NCBI RefSeq assembly: GCF_002013915.1
Contig: NZ_MBTF01000023.1
Location: 372,001-436,000, forward strand
From: Mucilaginibacter pedocola
GTDB lineage: Bacteria; Bacteroidota; Bacteroidia; Sphingobacteriales; Sphingobacteriaceae
DNA: 64,000 nt
Direction: 5' to 3'
Shown: piece after piece, positions 7,602 to 16,841 of the stretch
Layout of the letters: each line of letters starts with the position of its first letter
Numbering within the stretch: the stretch's first letter is position 1
Position numbers and translations under genes: made by a program
The notes under the pieces: generated by a model
The model's input: the letters and a program-made list of their open reading frames with translations, nothing else
Databases searched by the model: none
What the model was told of the DNA's origin: nothing

Positions 7602-9536
7602 ATGAAATATACATTTAAAACATTATTGACACTGGCGATCAGCTTAAGTTTTTCAGCTGCATTTGCACAGGAAACCCCTAAAGAAGAAGATTTCTTCAAG
7701 GTAAATAAAGTACGCGTACCCGAAGGCCCCATTTTAGAAGTGGGTGGTTTGGTTACCTTGCCGAACGGTAACCTTGCCCTGAGCACCCGCCGCGGTGAAG
7801 TATACATTGTAGAAAACCCTACAAGCGCAACGCCCTACTGGCGCAGGTTTGCTTACGGTTTGCACGAGATATTAGGTGTTGCCTATAAAGATGGCGCCCT
7901 GTACGTAGCACAACGCGGCGAGCTAACCAAACTGATAGACAATGACCAGGACGGCAAAGCCGAAATTTACCAAACCATTTACGCCTGGCCATTGAGCGGG
8001 CACTACCACGAATATAGCTTCGGCCCTAAAATTATGAAGGATGGTACCTTTATGGTTACCGGCAACGTTGCCTTTGGCGATGAAGAATGGTGGCGTGCCG
8101 AAAGCCGCGTGCCTATGCGTGGTTGGGCCATGAACATTACCGAAAGCGGTAAAATGACCCCTTACGCAGCTGGTTTCCGTTCGCCTGCAGGTATCAGCGC
8201 TATCGACAGCGAATTGTACTACACCGAAAACCAGGGCGACTGGGTAGGCTCGGGCGGTTTATGGAAAGTGAACAAAGGCGATTTTATGGGCCACCCCGCC
8301 AGCTTAAGGTGGACAAGCCTGCCAAACTCGCCGGTTAAACTACAGTCGGATTTCTTTTACTCGCAGATGGACGAGCGCCGCATCAAAAATGAGCAGGGCC
8401 GTTACATAAAACCGGAGAACAGGGTGAACGAAACCTTCAAAACCTTGTTCGAGATGAAGAAGACCTTCCCCGAATTGAAATTGCCATCAGTTTGGTTGCC
8501 TTACGGTATTTTGGGTATATCATCATCAGAAGCTGTTAAAATTCCTGCTAATACTTTCGGCCCGTTCGCAGGGCAAATATTGGCCGGCGACCAGGGTATG
8601 AGCATTATCTCGAGGATATTCCTGGAAACTGTTAAAGGCCAGGAGCAGGGTGCTGCATTCTTGTTCCGCAAAGGTTTCCGCTCGGGCGTGCTGCGTTTAG
8701 AGTGGGGTACCGATGGTAGCCTGTTCGTAGGCGAAACCAACCGTGGCTGGGGGTCGGCAGGTGATGCCAACGAAGGTTTAGAGCGTGTGGTTTACAACGG
8801 CAAAACACCTTTCGAGATGAAAGCTGTAAGGGCAATGCCTGATGGTTTTGAGGCTGAGTTTACTATGCCTGTTGACCGTAAGTCGGCCGAAGACCTGGCA
8901 TCGTACAGTGCCGAAAGCTTTATTTACAAATACCACCCTGTTTATGGGTCGCCGGCGGTAAATACCGAAAAGTTGAAAATTACCGGTGTTAAAGTTTCGG
9001 CAGACGGTTTAAAAGCAAGGTTTATTGTTAACGGGCTTCGCCAGTATTACATCCATACCTTAACACTGGATGGTATACGCTCGGCAGAGGGTTTCTACTC
9101 GCTGATACATCCAACAGCTTATTACACGCTGAACCAAATACCTGATGGCGCTAAATTATCAATGAGCGAAGTAAGCACCAAAAACTCGGCCGCTGCCCCT
9201 GCTGCAGCTCCTGCAAAAAAAGGTGCAGCCCCGGCAAAAGCTACCGCTACACCGGCTAAGGCCGCAGCCAGTACAAAAGCACCAACTTTTAAAGAGATAG
9301 AGCCGTTGTTGACCAAAAACACATGCTTATCGTGCCATAACCCAACCAAAAGGCAAATAGGCCCTCCGTTCGCTGAGGTTGCTAAACGCAAGTATTCGCC
9401 GGAGAAGATATTGTCGCTGATACATAACCCGCAGCCGCAAAACTGGCCGGGCTACTCAACCGAGATGCCGCCAATGCCGCAGGTTACCAAAGCAGAAGCA
9501 TTTAGAATAGCTGCCTATATTAACTCGTTACGTTAA
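7602..9536 (+). CDS. Periplasmic beta-propeller protein with C-terminal cytochrome c domain
   Basis: A 644-residue exported protein with a signal peptide (LAISLSFSAAFAQ). Residues ~35-400 look like a sorbosone/glucose dehydrogenase-type beta-propeller (EVGGLVTLPNGNLALSTRRG, YTENQGDW, AGDQGMSIISRIF, GETNRGWGSAGD). An Ala/Pro/Lys-rich linker (~residues 525-560) leads to a cytochrome c domain with one CLSCH haem site. A Met in EMPPMPQV is the candidate distal ligand. It probably takes electrons from a periplasmic sugar oxidation and passes them to the respiratory chain. It sits directly behind the DUF1080 gene and in front of a bidirectional terminator. Confidence 0.85.
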   Translation: MKYTFKTLLTLAISLSFSAAFAQETPKEEDFFKVNKVRVPEGPILEVGGLVTLPNGNLALSTRRGEVYIVENPTSATPYWRRFAYGLHEILGVAYKDGALYVAQRGELTKLIDNDQDGKAEIYQTIYAWPLSGHYHEYSFGPKIMKDGTFMVTGNVAFGDEEWWRAESRVPMRGWAMNITESGKMTPYAAGFRSPAGISAIDSELYYTENQGDWVGSGGLWKVNKGDFMGHPASLRWTSLPNSPVKLQSDFFYSQMDERRIKNEQGRYIKPENRVNETFKTLFEMKKTFPELKLPSVWLPYGILGISSSEAVKIPANTFGPFAGQILAGDQGMSIISRIFLETVKGQEQGAAFLFRKGFRSGVLRLEWGTDGSLFVGETNRGWGSAGDANEGLERVVYNGKTPFEMKAVRAMPDGFEAEFTMPVDRKSAEDLASYSAESFIYKYHPVYGSPAVNTEKLKITGVKVSADGLKARFIVNGLRQYYIHTLTLDGIRSAEGFYSLIHPTAYYTLNQIPDGAKLSMSEVSTKNSAAAPAAAPAKKGAAPAKATATPAKAAASTKAPTFKEIEPLLTKNTCLSCHNPTKRQIGPPFAEVAKRKYSPEKILSLIHNPQPQNWPGYSTEMPPMPQVTKAEAFRIAAYINSLR

Positions 9537-9552
9537 TAGATTTTTTCTATAC

Positions 9553-9586
9553 AAAAAAGGGTTGGCAATTTTGCCAACCCTTTTTT
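9553..9586. terminator. Bidirectional rho-independent terminator
   Basis: A perfect inverted repeat with a GGGTTGGCAA/TTGCCAACCC stem is flanked by an A-run on the left and a T-run on the right. It lies between the convergent cytochrome gene (ends 9536) and efflux MFP gene (ends 9604), and so can terminate both transcripts. Confidence 0.92.
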
Positions 9587-9603
9587 GTTGAATTTGAACG
9601 GTG

Positions 9604-10686
9604 TTACTTGATTACCGTCCCTTCCTGTATATCATCGCTGGCTTTGGTTAGGATATGGTCTTTGTTAGATAGCGCGCCGAATATCTCGGTAGAATCGCGC
9701 CCCGCCATGCCTTCTTTTATATCGATGATCTTGGCCTTACCATCGCGCACGGCCACCACGTATTCGCGCTCGGTAGAGCGAACGATAGCCGTATTGGGCA
9801 CCAGCAGCGATTTTGCTCCAGAGCGCATCGGTATCTTCACTTCCGCATACATGCCCGGCTTAAATTTACTATCGGGGTTGGTAACATCTATCTCAATAGC
9901 TTCAGATCGCATGCTGCCCAATGCATTGGCCGATCGGCTTATTTTTGCTGTATGGCTGTCGCCGGGCATAGCGTTAAAGGTAAAGTTTACCGCTTTGTTC
10001 AGGTCCACCTTGTCTACATAATCTTCAGGGATAGATACCTCGAGGCGTAGTTTTTTGGTATCCTGTAAGATGAGCATGGGCTGGTCGGTTGCCTTCCCCG
10101 GCGATACCAATGCCCCCGGCGAAATATTACGCTGGATGATCATGCCATCGAAGGGGGCGTAAATGCTGAGGTAGCCCTGCATGGTTTTTACCGATGCCAT
10201 GTTCGAGCGTTCCGACGCAGCCACGGCTTCATCGGCCTTCATTTTTGATACGGCGTTATCCAGCTCCAACGGCGATACCGAACCCGGCTCTGCGGCGGCT
10301 TGTTTTAAGCGGTTGTATTTATCTTTACTGGCCAACGCAGTTTCTTGTGCCTGCAGGTAGCGCGAGTTAGCGGCCTGCAACTGCGATTCCATTTCAGGCG
10401 CTTCCAGGGTTATCAGCAATTGCCCTTTTTTAACCATGGTGCCACGGTCGGCAAACACTTCTTTTACAAAGCCATTCACCTTGGGAAACAGGTTCACTTC
10501 GTTATAGGCTTTTAACTGCCCGGGCAGGCGTACGTAGTTTGATAAGGCCCGCTCGGTAATGGGGCCGGTTTCGTAAACCTTGTCGGATTTCTTTGCGTCG
10601 GTGGTAAGGTCTACCGGTTTTTCGCCTCCCGAGCAGGCGGCGAACAGGCTGGTTATGGCGGCAAGCGTTATTAATTTCGTTTTCAT
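9604..10686 (-). CDS. RND efflux periplasmic adaptor (membrane fusion protein), lipoprotein
   Basis: A 360-residue HlyD/AcrA-type adaptor. The N-terminus is a lipoprotein signal with lipobox FAAC (Cys18), so it is anchored in the periplasm by acylation. The lipoyl halves are visible as YNEVNLFPKVNGFVKEVFAD and IYAPFDGMIIQRN, separated by an alpha-hairpin (~residues 105-155). A beta-barrel region with LVPNTAIVRS follows. It links the RND pump and TolC-type channel encoded just upstream. It is the last gene of the operon, 4 bases after the permease stop. Confidence 0.93.
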   Translation of the reverse strand: MKTKLITLAAITSLFAACSGGEKPVDLTTDAKKSDKVYETGPITERALSNYVRLPGQLKAYNEVNLFPKVNGFVKEVFADRGTMVKKGQLLITLEAPEMESQLQAANSRYLQAQETALASKDKYNRLKQAAAEPGSVSPLELDNAVSKMKADEAVAASERSNMASVKTMQGYLSIYAPFDGMIIQRNISPGALVSPGKATDQPMLILQDTKKLRLEVSIPEDYVDKVDLNKAVNFTFNAMPGDSHTAKISRSANALGSMRSEAIEIDVTNPDSKFKPGMYAEVKIPMRSGAKSLLVPNTAIVRSTEREYVVAVRDGKAKIIDIKEGMAGRDSTEIFGALSNKDHILTKASDDIQEGTVIK

Positions 10687-10690
10687 GGTT

Positions 10691-13600
10691 TTAAATAGTT
10701 GAGGGTGATAAGGATGTGTTTTCTTCGGGCATTAATGATGGCGATATATAGCTGCTTTTGCGCTGCACCCATGCAAATACCAACGGTAAGATGAATAAGG
10801 CAGCCAGCGTAGAGGCAAACAAGCCGCCAATTACGGCGCGGCCCAGCGGTGCGGTTTGTTCGCCCGCCTCGCCCATGCCCGATGCCATAGGTATCATACC
10901 CGCCATCATGGCAAAGCTGGTCATCAGGATCGGTCGCAAGCGGATGGCCGCGCTGGTTATGGAAGCGCGCTCCGCATCCCGATACTCCAGCCGCAGCTTT
11001 TCGGCATTAGTAACAATTAGGATAGCGTTGGCCACCGATACCCCGGTAGACATGATCATGCCCATGTACGATTGCAGGTTGAGCGTTGAACCCGTAAGCA
11101 GCAATGCCGCCAGCGAGCCCAAGATTACCGCAGGCACGGTGGATAACACCGTAAGCGATAACTTGAACGATTGGTAATTAGCCGCCAGCAACAGCAGGAT
11201 AACCAAAATGGCAAAAGCCAAACCACTCTGCAGGCTGCCCATGGTTTCGGTAAGCAGGCTGCTCATACCTTTCAGTTCGGCTATCAGCCCTTTAGGTGGC
11301 GCGCTTATTTCTGCCATGGCTTTTTGTATATCGGTAGTGGCGGTGCCCAGGTCCTGTTTGTAGATATTGGCGCTCACGGTTAAAAAGCGGCGCGGGCCGG
11401 TGCGGTCGTACTCGCCGGGCAAGTATTTAATGCTAAAGTCGGCCACATCGGCAAGGGTCGGTGTGTTTTGCCCTTTCAGCAGCGGTATCTCTTTCAACTC
11501 ATCCATCGAATTCATTACATATTCGGGTATCTGCACCTGTACCTGGTAGGTGTACGCTGCCTTCTCGTCAAGCCACTGGTTCTTCTCCGTAAATCGGCTC
11601 GACGAGGTACTTGCTGTTACAGAGCGCGCTATATCGGTAACATTCAAACCAAATTGTGCCACTTTAAGGCGGTTGAGCGCAATGGATATTACCGGCACTT
11701 TTAACGGTTGTGCAATTTGTACATCGCGCAGGTAGGGGATGCGTTTCAGTTTACCCACCACCTTGTTGGCGTAGGTTTCTATTTGCCCCATATCCTTACC
11801 CGCCACACGTACTTCAATAGGCGTTGCGGCACCCTGGCTCATGATCTTCTCGGTCATATCAATCGGTTCGAAGGTGATGCGCAGGTCGGGCAGTTGGTAG
11901 GCAATGTTTTTGCGCAGGGCATCCTTTAATTCATCCATATTCACCTTGTATTCTTTATCAAGGTTTACCTGCAGCACGGCCTCATGCGTACCGGTATTAA
12001 AAATGTAAAGATTACTGGTGCCGTAGCTGCTGGGTACTATACCCACGTAGCCCGAAGATATGGCTACTTTGTTATCCACCGTTTTGTTGATGATAGATAA
12101 CACCTGCTTAAATTTATCTTCGGTACGCTCCAGCCGGGTACCATCGGGCGCTTTGATGCGGATGAGGAATTGCCCGTTGTTCAGCTTTGGCATCATATCC
12201 TTACCAATGATCACGAAGCCTACACCTGCAAGTACAATTACGGCGACAAGGTAAATGGGTACAATGAGTTTCTTCCCCGGCATCATGCGGGTAATAATGT
12301 TCATGAAACGCATCTTCACCCGCTCAAAAAAGTCGTTCTTTTCGGGTTCGTGATTTTCGGCGGCGAGGTGTTTATCTACCTGCTCTTTTTCAGGGTTGTC
12401 CAATGCTTCGCCGGCATGGGCATGCACCTCGCCATGGGTATAGTGCTGGTAGCGCTCGGCTTTTATCATCCAGTTGCTGAGGATAGGTACCAGGGTTTGC
12501 GCCAGGATGTACGATACGATCATAGTTAACCCGATCGACATCGACAGCGGCAGGAACATCGCTTTAGGCACACCATTCATCAAAAATGATGGGGCGAATA
12601 CCGCGAGGATACAAAGCAATATCAGCAGCAAGGGGAAAGCTATCTCCTCACAGGCATCATAAATGGCCAGCTTTTTGGGTTTGCCCATCTCCAAATGCTG
12701 GTGTATATTTTCGATAGTTACGGTGGCTTGGTCAACCAAAATACCTATAGCAAGTGCAAGCCCGCTCAGCGTCATGATATTAATGGTTTGGCCGAACATA
12801 CCCAGCAGCATTACGCCTAAAAGGATAGATACCGGGATGGTTATCACCACAATTAAGCTACTCCTCAGGTCGCGCAGGAAGAGGAGTACCATCAGCCCTG
12901 TAAGTATTGCGCCAAGGCCGCCTTCGGTTATCAGACTCTCTACGGCATTTATCACGAAAACCGATTGATCGAACTCATAGGATATCTTTACATCATCGGG
13001 CAGCAGGCTTTGCATTTCGGGTAGTTTGCTTTTCAGGGTTTGTACCACCGCCCAGGTAGATGCATCGGCCGTTTTTACCACGGGGATATAAACCGAACGT
13101 TTGCCGTTTATCAAAGCATAATCAACCGTTACGTCGGCAGCATCGGCCACGCGGGCCACATCCTTCACCATTACCGAAACGCCATCTTTTGTTTTGATGG
13201 GGATATCGGCAAACTCTTCCGATTTCTTCACCAGCGAGTTGATGGTGGTGGTGTACATGGTATTATTCAATCGCAAGTTACCCGAGGGCGACATGGCATT
13301 GAACTTGGCCAGTGCCTCTACCACCTGGTCGGGCGTGAGGTCGTAACTGCGGAGTTTTGCCGGGTCGATATTTACGGTGATGGAGCGCGAGTTGGCACCA
13401 AATGGCGGCGGGGCCGATAACCCGGGCACCGAGGCGAACATGGGCCTGATGCGTGTGGCGGCCATATCGTATATCTCCTTAAGGCTTCGCCCCGGTGCCG
13501 ATAGTACTAACTGCCCTACGGGCAGCGAGGAAGCATCGTACCGTACCACTTGCGGCGGTAGGGCACCGGGTGGGAAAAACTTCATGGCGCGGTTTACCTG

Positions 13601-13930
13601 CAGGGCTACTTGTGCCTGCGCTTCGGCCATGTTCACGTTTTCGTAAAAGCTCAGCTTTATCATGGTGAGCCCCTGTATATTTTTACTGGTGATGGTTTTT
13701 ACGCCGTTAACGTACAGAAACTGGTCTTGCAAACGGGTACTGAAAAAGCCCTCCATTTGCTGGGGCGACATACCGCCGTACGATTCTATCACATAAATAG
13801 TAGGCAGGTTAAGCTGCGGGAAAATATCTACAGGTATTTTTATTGCACTAAGTACCGCGAATATTAAAAGGCTGAGCGTGATAACCACGGTGGTTATGGG
13901 CCTTTTTAGCGCGGATGTTACCATTGACAT
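10691..13930 (-). CDS. RND efflux transporter permease (AcrB-like)
   Basis: A 1079-residue inner-membrane RND pump with the usual two-repeat layout: TM1 near residues 13-30, a first large periplasmic loop (~35-330), TM2-6, a second loop and TM7-12. In TM4 the proton-relay pair reads GILVDQATVTIEN, so Asp400 is kept while the second Asp of the AcrB DD pair is replaced by Gln401. A ~50-residue His/Glu/Lys-rich cytoplasmic insert (HYTHGEVHAHAG and following) lies between the two halves. Together with the adaptor and TolC-type genes it forms a tripartite exporter. Substrate is unknown; sequence style fits the hydrophobe/amphiphile group rather than the metal group. Confidence 0.94.
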   Translation of the reverse strand: MSMVTSALKRPITTVVITLSLLIFAVLSAIKIPVDIFPQLNLPTIYVIESYGGMSPQQMEGFFSTRLQDQFLYVNGVKTITSKNIQGLTMIKLSFYENVNMAEAQAQVALQVNRAMKFFPPGALPPQVVRYDASSLPVGQLVLSAPGRSLKEIYDMAATRIRPMFASVPGLSAPPPFGANSRSITVNIDPAKLRSYDLTPDQVVEALAKFNAMSPSGNLRLNNTMYTTTINSLVKKSEEFADIPIKTKDGVSVMVKDVARVADAADVTVDYALINGKRSVYIPVVKTADASTWAVVQTLKSKLPEMQSLLPDDVKISYEFDQSVFVINAVESLITEGGLGAILTGLMVLLFLRDLRSSLIVVITIPVSILLGVMLLGMFGQTINIMTLSGLALAIGILVDQATVTIENIHQHLEMGKPKKLAIYDACEEIAFPLLLILLCILAVFAPSFLMNGVPKAMFLPLSMSIGLTMIVSYILAQTLVPILSNWMIKAERYQHYTHGEVHAHAGEALDNPEKEQVDKHLAAENHEPEKNDFFERVKMRFMNIITRMMPGKKLIVPIYLVAVIVLAGVGFVIIGKDMMPKLNNGQFLIRIKAPDGTRLERTEDKFKQVLSIINKTVDNKVAISSGYVGIVPSSYGTSNLYIFNTGTHEAVLQVNLDKEYKVNMDELKDALRKNIAYQLPDLRITFEPIDMTEKIMSQGAATPIEVRVAGKDMGQIETYANKVVGKLKRIPYLRDVQIAQPLKVPVISIALNRLKVAQFGLNVTDIARSVTASTSSSRFTEKNQWLDEKAAYTYQVQVQIPEYVMNSMDELKEIPLLKGQNTPTLADVADFSIKYLPGEYDRTGPRRFLTVSANIYKQDLGTATTDIQKAMAEISAPPKGLIAELKGMSSLLTETMGSLQSGLAFAILVILLLLAANYQSFKLSLTVLSTVPAVILGSLAALLLTGSTLNLQSYMGMIMSTGVSVANAILIVTNAEKLRLEYRDAERASITSAAIRLRPILMTSFAMMAGMIPMASGMGEAGEQTAPLGRAVIGGLFASTLAALFILPLVFAWVQRKSSYISPSLMPEENTSLSPSTI

Positions 13931-13935
13931 ATTGT

Positions 13936-15327
13936 TTAGTTTAAAAGGTTTAAAACAGTATTTACCCGGTTGCCCGTAACCGCTTTTTGGAATAGCGCGC
14001 TGGTGTAGGCGTATTTTGCCTGGGCGTAATCGGTTTCGGCGCGGTAGAGGATGTTGAGGGCAGCATTCAGTTCAATGATATCGGTAAGCCCGCTTTTGTA
14101 GAGCGATAACTTTTGCCGGTAACCCGCAGTTGCCGCTTTGAGCTGATTGGGTATCTCCTGCAAGCGGCGGCGGGCGGTATTCAACTCTACATCGGCCTGG
14201 CTTAAGCCGAGAGCTACCAAATTTTTTTCCTCGTCCAACTTTTTGCGGGCATAGGTGGTGGCCGCCCTTTGCGTGTTTCGTTTGAGGTTTTTGCGGCGGA
14301 TATCGAACAGGTTGTAGGATATGCCTACGCCCACCAAATAGTTGCCGCGGCTAAAACCCCAACCGGTAGATAGTGCGTTGAAATTATCATTAGCATCAAC
14401 ACTGCTGCCGCGCCCCCAGTAAGCACCTTCGAGGAATATTTTGGGGTTATACTGCTTTTTTACCAGTGCTTCCTTCTGCAGGCTGGCATTCAATAACGAC
14501 TGGTAATAGCCAATTGCAGGGTGCCCGGCCGTATCGGCATCAAGCTGCGCCGGTGCGGCCATTTGGGCAATAAGCGCCTGCTCAACGGTAGTATCGGGCA
14601 CAATGCCTTCATAAGCCAAACCGCTAATAGCAGATAACTTTAGCTGTACTTGTTTTAGTTGATTATCCAGTTCGATGTAGTTGAGCCTCGATTTAGATAG
14701 CTCGGCTTCGGCAAGGCTGGTATCAACCCCGGGGCGTACACCGCTTTTGGCCAGCGACTGGATAGACCGCCGTATTTGCTCGTTGCGCTTGATGTTGTGT
14801 GCTTGAATATCAAGGTAATCCTGCAAACGCAGCAGTTGCAGGTAGTAACCAATAGTATAGGCCTGCAAATTGTATTTGGCCTGCGCGAATTTCTTTTCTT
14901 CGGAATCTACCTCGGCCGTTGCTACGCGGTTTTGGGCAGCATATGCGCCGAAGTTATATACCTCCCACTCCAGCGCAGCAATGCCCAGGTTGGTTAATAC
15001 AGCACTGTTGTTGCTTTGGGTACGTACCCCGCGCGAGTTGGAGGGCACAATACCAAAACCAAAGTAGGGACCGGCGGTATTGTTATTGGTACCCACATCG
15101 GCCTGGTAATTAAGGCGCAGGTTGGGCAGCCAGTTGTTATGCGTTTCGGTGGACTGGGCTTGCTTAATGCCTATCAGTGCCGAATCGGCGACGAGGGAGG
15201 GGGCGTTTTGGTTTACTTTTTCAAGAAGGGTTTTTAAAGAAATAGCCGGTGGTGCCTGTTGTGCATATACGCCGGTAACGCTGAGCAGCATAAAGCATAG
15301 GCAACACCATCTTTTGAGAGCGTGCAT
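13936..15327 (-). CDS. TolC-family outer membrane channel of the RND system
   Basis: A 463-residue outer-membrane factor with a signal peptide (CCLCFMLLSVTGVYAQ). Two OEP repeats rich in long amphipathic helices are visible (SIQSLAKSGVRPGVDTSLAE in the first, SLYKSGLTDIIELN in the second). These form the trimeric periplasmic tunnel. It is the first gene of the operon order channel, permease, adaptor, and it ends 5 bases before the permease start. The upstream small membrane protein gene is 94 bases away and may belong to the same transcript. Confidence 0.92.
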   Translation of the reverse strand: MHALKRWCCLCFMLLSVTGVYAQQAPPAISLKTLLEKVNQNAPSLVADSALIGIKQAQSTETHNNWLPNLRLNYQADVGTNNNTAGPYFGFGIVPSNSRGVRTQSNNSAVLTNLGIAALEWEVYNFGAYAAQNRVATAEVDSEEKKFAQAKYNLQAYTIGYYLQLLRLQDYLDIQAHNIKRNEQIRRSIQSLAKSGVRPGVDTSLAEAELSKSRLNYIELDNQLKQVQLKLSAISGLAYEGIVPDTTVEQALIAQMAAPAQLDADTAGHPAIGYYQSLLNASLQKEALVKKQYNPKIFLEGAYWGRGSSVDANDNFNALSTGWGFSRGNYLVGVGISYNLFDIRRKNLKRNTQRAATTYARKKLDEEKNLVALGLSQADVELNTARRRLQEIPNQLKAATAGYRQKLSLYKSGLTDIIELNAALNILYRAETDYAQAKYAYTSALFQKAVTGNRVNTVLNLLN

Positions 15328-15421
15328 CTGATGATGTATTTAAGAATGAACGGGAAATAGTTGACAGAGCCTACCCTGAACGGGCGGCCTTAGGCTGCTT
15401 ATGCAGCAGGAAAGAGAAATA

Positions 15422-15790
15422 TCAAATGCTTAGTTTACCACCAAGGAGGTAAAGTTGTTCGGGCGGTACAAGGCCGTAGCGGATATCGCTGAGCACCCTG
15501 CCGGTAATGGCTTTTACGGGAGCGAAAACGCGGGCAAAAAAGCCGCTTAAAAAGAATGATAATGCAAGAAAAGCAGCGAACAGAGGTTCGGCAATGCGTT
15601 TTTGAACGGCAATAACGTCGAAGTCGCTGTCTTCAACAAATTCTTGTTTGCGTTTGGTGAATGCTTTTGCCAGTATGGTGGCTTGTGTATCGTTCGCTGC
15701 CCAATAGCTTGTGCTAAAGCCAATAAACGGCTTAGCGGCAAACATTGCCACAGCAAAAAATAGTAAAACCTGTATCCGGATGGCTTGCAT
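15422..15790 (-). CDS. Small membrane protein of unknown function
   Basis: A 122-residue product with a hydrophobic N-terminal segment (IQVLLFFAVAMFAAKPF), a charged middle (KRKQEFVEDSDFD) and a second hydrophobic hairpin (PLFAAFLALSFFLSGFFARVF). It would have about three membrane passes. I recognise no family. Codon use and composition match the neighbours and the frame is intact, so it is probably a real gene. It is co-directional with, and upstream of, the efflux operon, which is the only hint about its role. Confidence 0.55.
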   Translation of the reverse strand: MQAIRIQVLLFFAVAMFAAKPFIGFSTSYWAANDTQATILAKAFTKRKQEFVEDSDFDVIAVQKRIAEPLFAAFLALSFFLSGFFARVFAPVKAITGRVLSDIRYGLVPPEQLYLLGGKLSI

Positions 15791-15836
15791 TAGATTATAT
15801 AACGCAATAATCGTGACAAATTTTATAAGAAATTGA

Positions 15837-15879
15837 AAATGGCGGCTTTGTAACTATAATGTTTCAAAGCCCGCCATTT
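15837..15879. terminator. Stem-loop between the stress-protein and membrane-protein genes
   Basis: An inverted repeat (AAATGGCGGCTTTG facing CAAAGCCCGCCATTT, with a loop of about 14 bases and one bulge) lies 25 bases past the stop of the universal stress protein gene. It lacks a strong T-run on the minus-strand side, so it may be a weak or factor-assisted terminator. Confidence 0.45.
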
Positions 15880-15903
15880 CGGTCCGCACTCACAATCCCT
15901 GGC

Positions 15904-16746
15904 TCATATCAAAACCTTACTAAACCCATCAGGCAGCACCATTAGCGGTATTTTTGTTTTAACGGCCAGTTTTTGTGTATAACTGGCATCGAAAATTCCG
16001 TGGGGGCGGTGTATCATCACCAGCATATCTATCTGCCCATTTTCGGTTAACCATTTAAGGCCCGCTGTAACGCCTTCATTTTGCATTCCGCGGTAATAAA
16101 TGTGCGGATAGTTTATTTTGCAGCCAACCTCGCTTAAAAAGTCTTCGGCACGGCGATGTTCTTCCGGCGATTCCATAACATGGCTCACCACTATTTCGGC
16201 ATTAAAATAGCGGGCAAAATTGGCAACCGAATTTAATGCGTCGATATCGGCACTGCTTAGGTCGGTAGCAAAACCTATACGCTTTATAGACTGGTACTCG
16301 TGTTGTTTCGGGATCAGCAATAAGGGGAAGTCAGCCTTGTCTATAAGGCTTCGGCTATTGCTGCCCAATAAGAATTTTGAGAACATATTAGCGCCCGACA
16401 TACCCATCACCACCAGGTTCACGTCATCGTCTTCTACCAGGTTCCTTACATAATCGGTAACATTGCCTACGCCCGTAGAGTAGCACACGCGCGGATGATA
16501 ACCCTCACCAATACTGTCTTCCAGCAGGCCTGCCTGGTATATAAGTTCCGAGTCGGCGCTTTCTTTAAGAGCGGTGTAGTCGTCCATTGGCCAGGCAACC
16601 TGCGCAGCGTATACCGATTCGGCCGGTACCGTTACAGCATTACACAGCTTAATTTCGGCTTTTACGTTAATAGCAATATTTAGCGCGTATTTGGCAGCAT
16701 TTGTGGCCGCGGGCGAAAAATCTGTAGGCACAAGTATGGTTTTCAT
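15904..16746 (-). CDS. Universal stress protein, tandem UspA domains
   Basis: A 280-residue cytoplasmic protein of two UspA-like halves (~1-145 and ~150-280). The first begins MKTILVPTDFSPAATNAAKY and ends with the ATP-binding pattern G-x2-G-x9-G-S (GMSGANMFSKFLLGSN). The second half is more divergent and lacks the full loop. Tandem Usp proteins act in survival under energy or oxygen limitation. Its promoter carries two copies of the TGAC-N4-GTCA box and a correctly spaced -7 element, which places it in the same low-oxygen regulon as the cbb3 oxidase. It is a separate transcription unit from the L,D-transpeptidase upstream. Confidence 0.92.
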   Translation of the reverse strand: MKTILVPTDFSPAATNAAKYALNIAINVKAEIKLCNAVTVPAESVYAAQVAWPMDDYTALKESADSELIYQAGLLEDSIGEGYHPRVCYSTGVGNVTDYVRNLVEDDDVNLVVMGMSGANMFSKFLLGSNSRSLIDKADFPLLLIPKQHEYQSIKRIGFATDLSSADIDALNSVANFARYFNAEIVVSHVMESPEEHRRAEDFLSEVGCKINYPHIYYRGMQNEGVTAGLKWLTENGQIDMLVMIHRPHGIFDASYTQKLAVKTKIPLMVLPDGFSKVLI

Positions 16747-16766
16747 GTTCTTATTGTTTTGCTATA

Positions 16767-16832
16767 CAAAGGTTATTTAATAAGGGGGCTTAAATAATGA
16801 CGGCTGCGAGCGGTTAAAACTGATCTTCGTCA
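16767..16832 (-). promoter_or_regulatory. Promoter of the universal stress gene with two FNR-type boxes
   Basis: The distal box is TGACGAAGATCA on the minus strand (16821-16832). A proximal half-conserved copy ends in GTCA at 16798-16809. The -7-like octamer AACCTTTG is at 16767-16774. The centre of the proximal copy is exactly 33 bp from the centre of the octamer, the same spacing as at the other boxes in this window. Confidence 0.75.
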
Positions 16833-16841
16833 CATTCGCGT

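Noticed and set aside
10758..13867. Several plus-strand open frames opposite the RND permease gene
   Set aside because: They are frames antiparallel to an intact 1079-codon gene, with no domain signatures or promoters.
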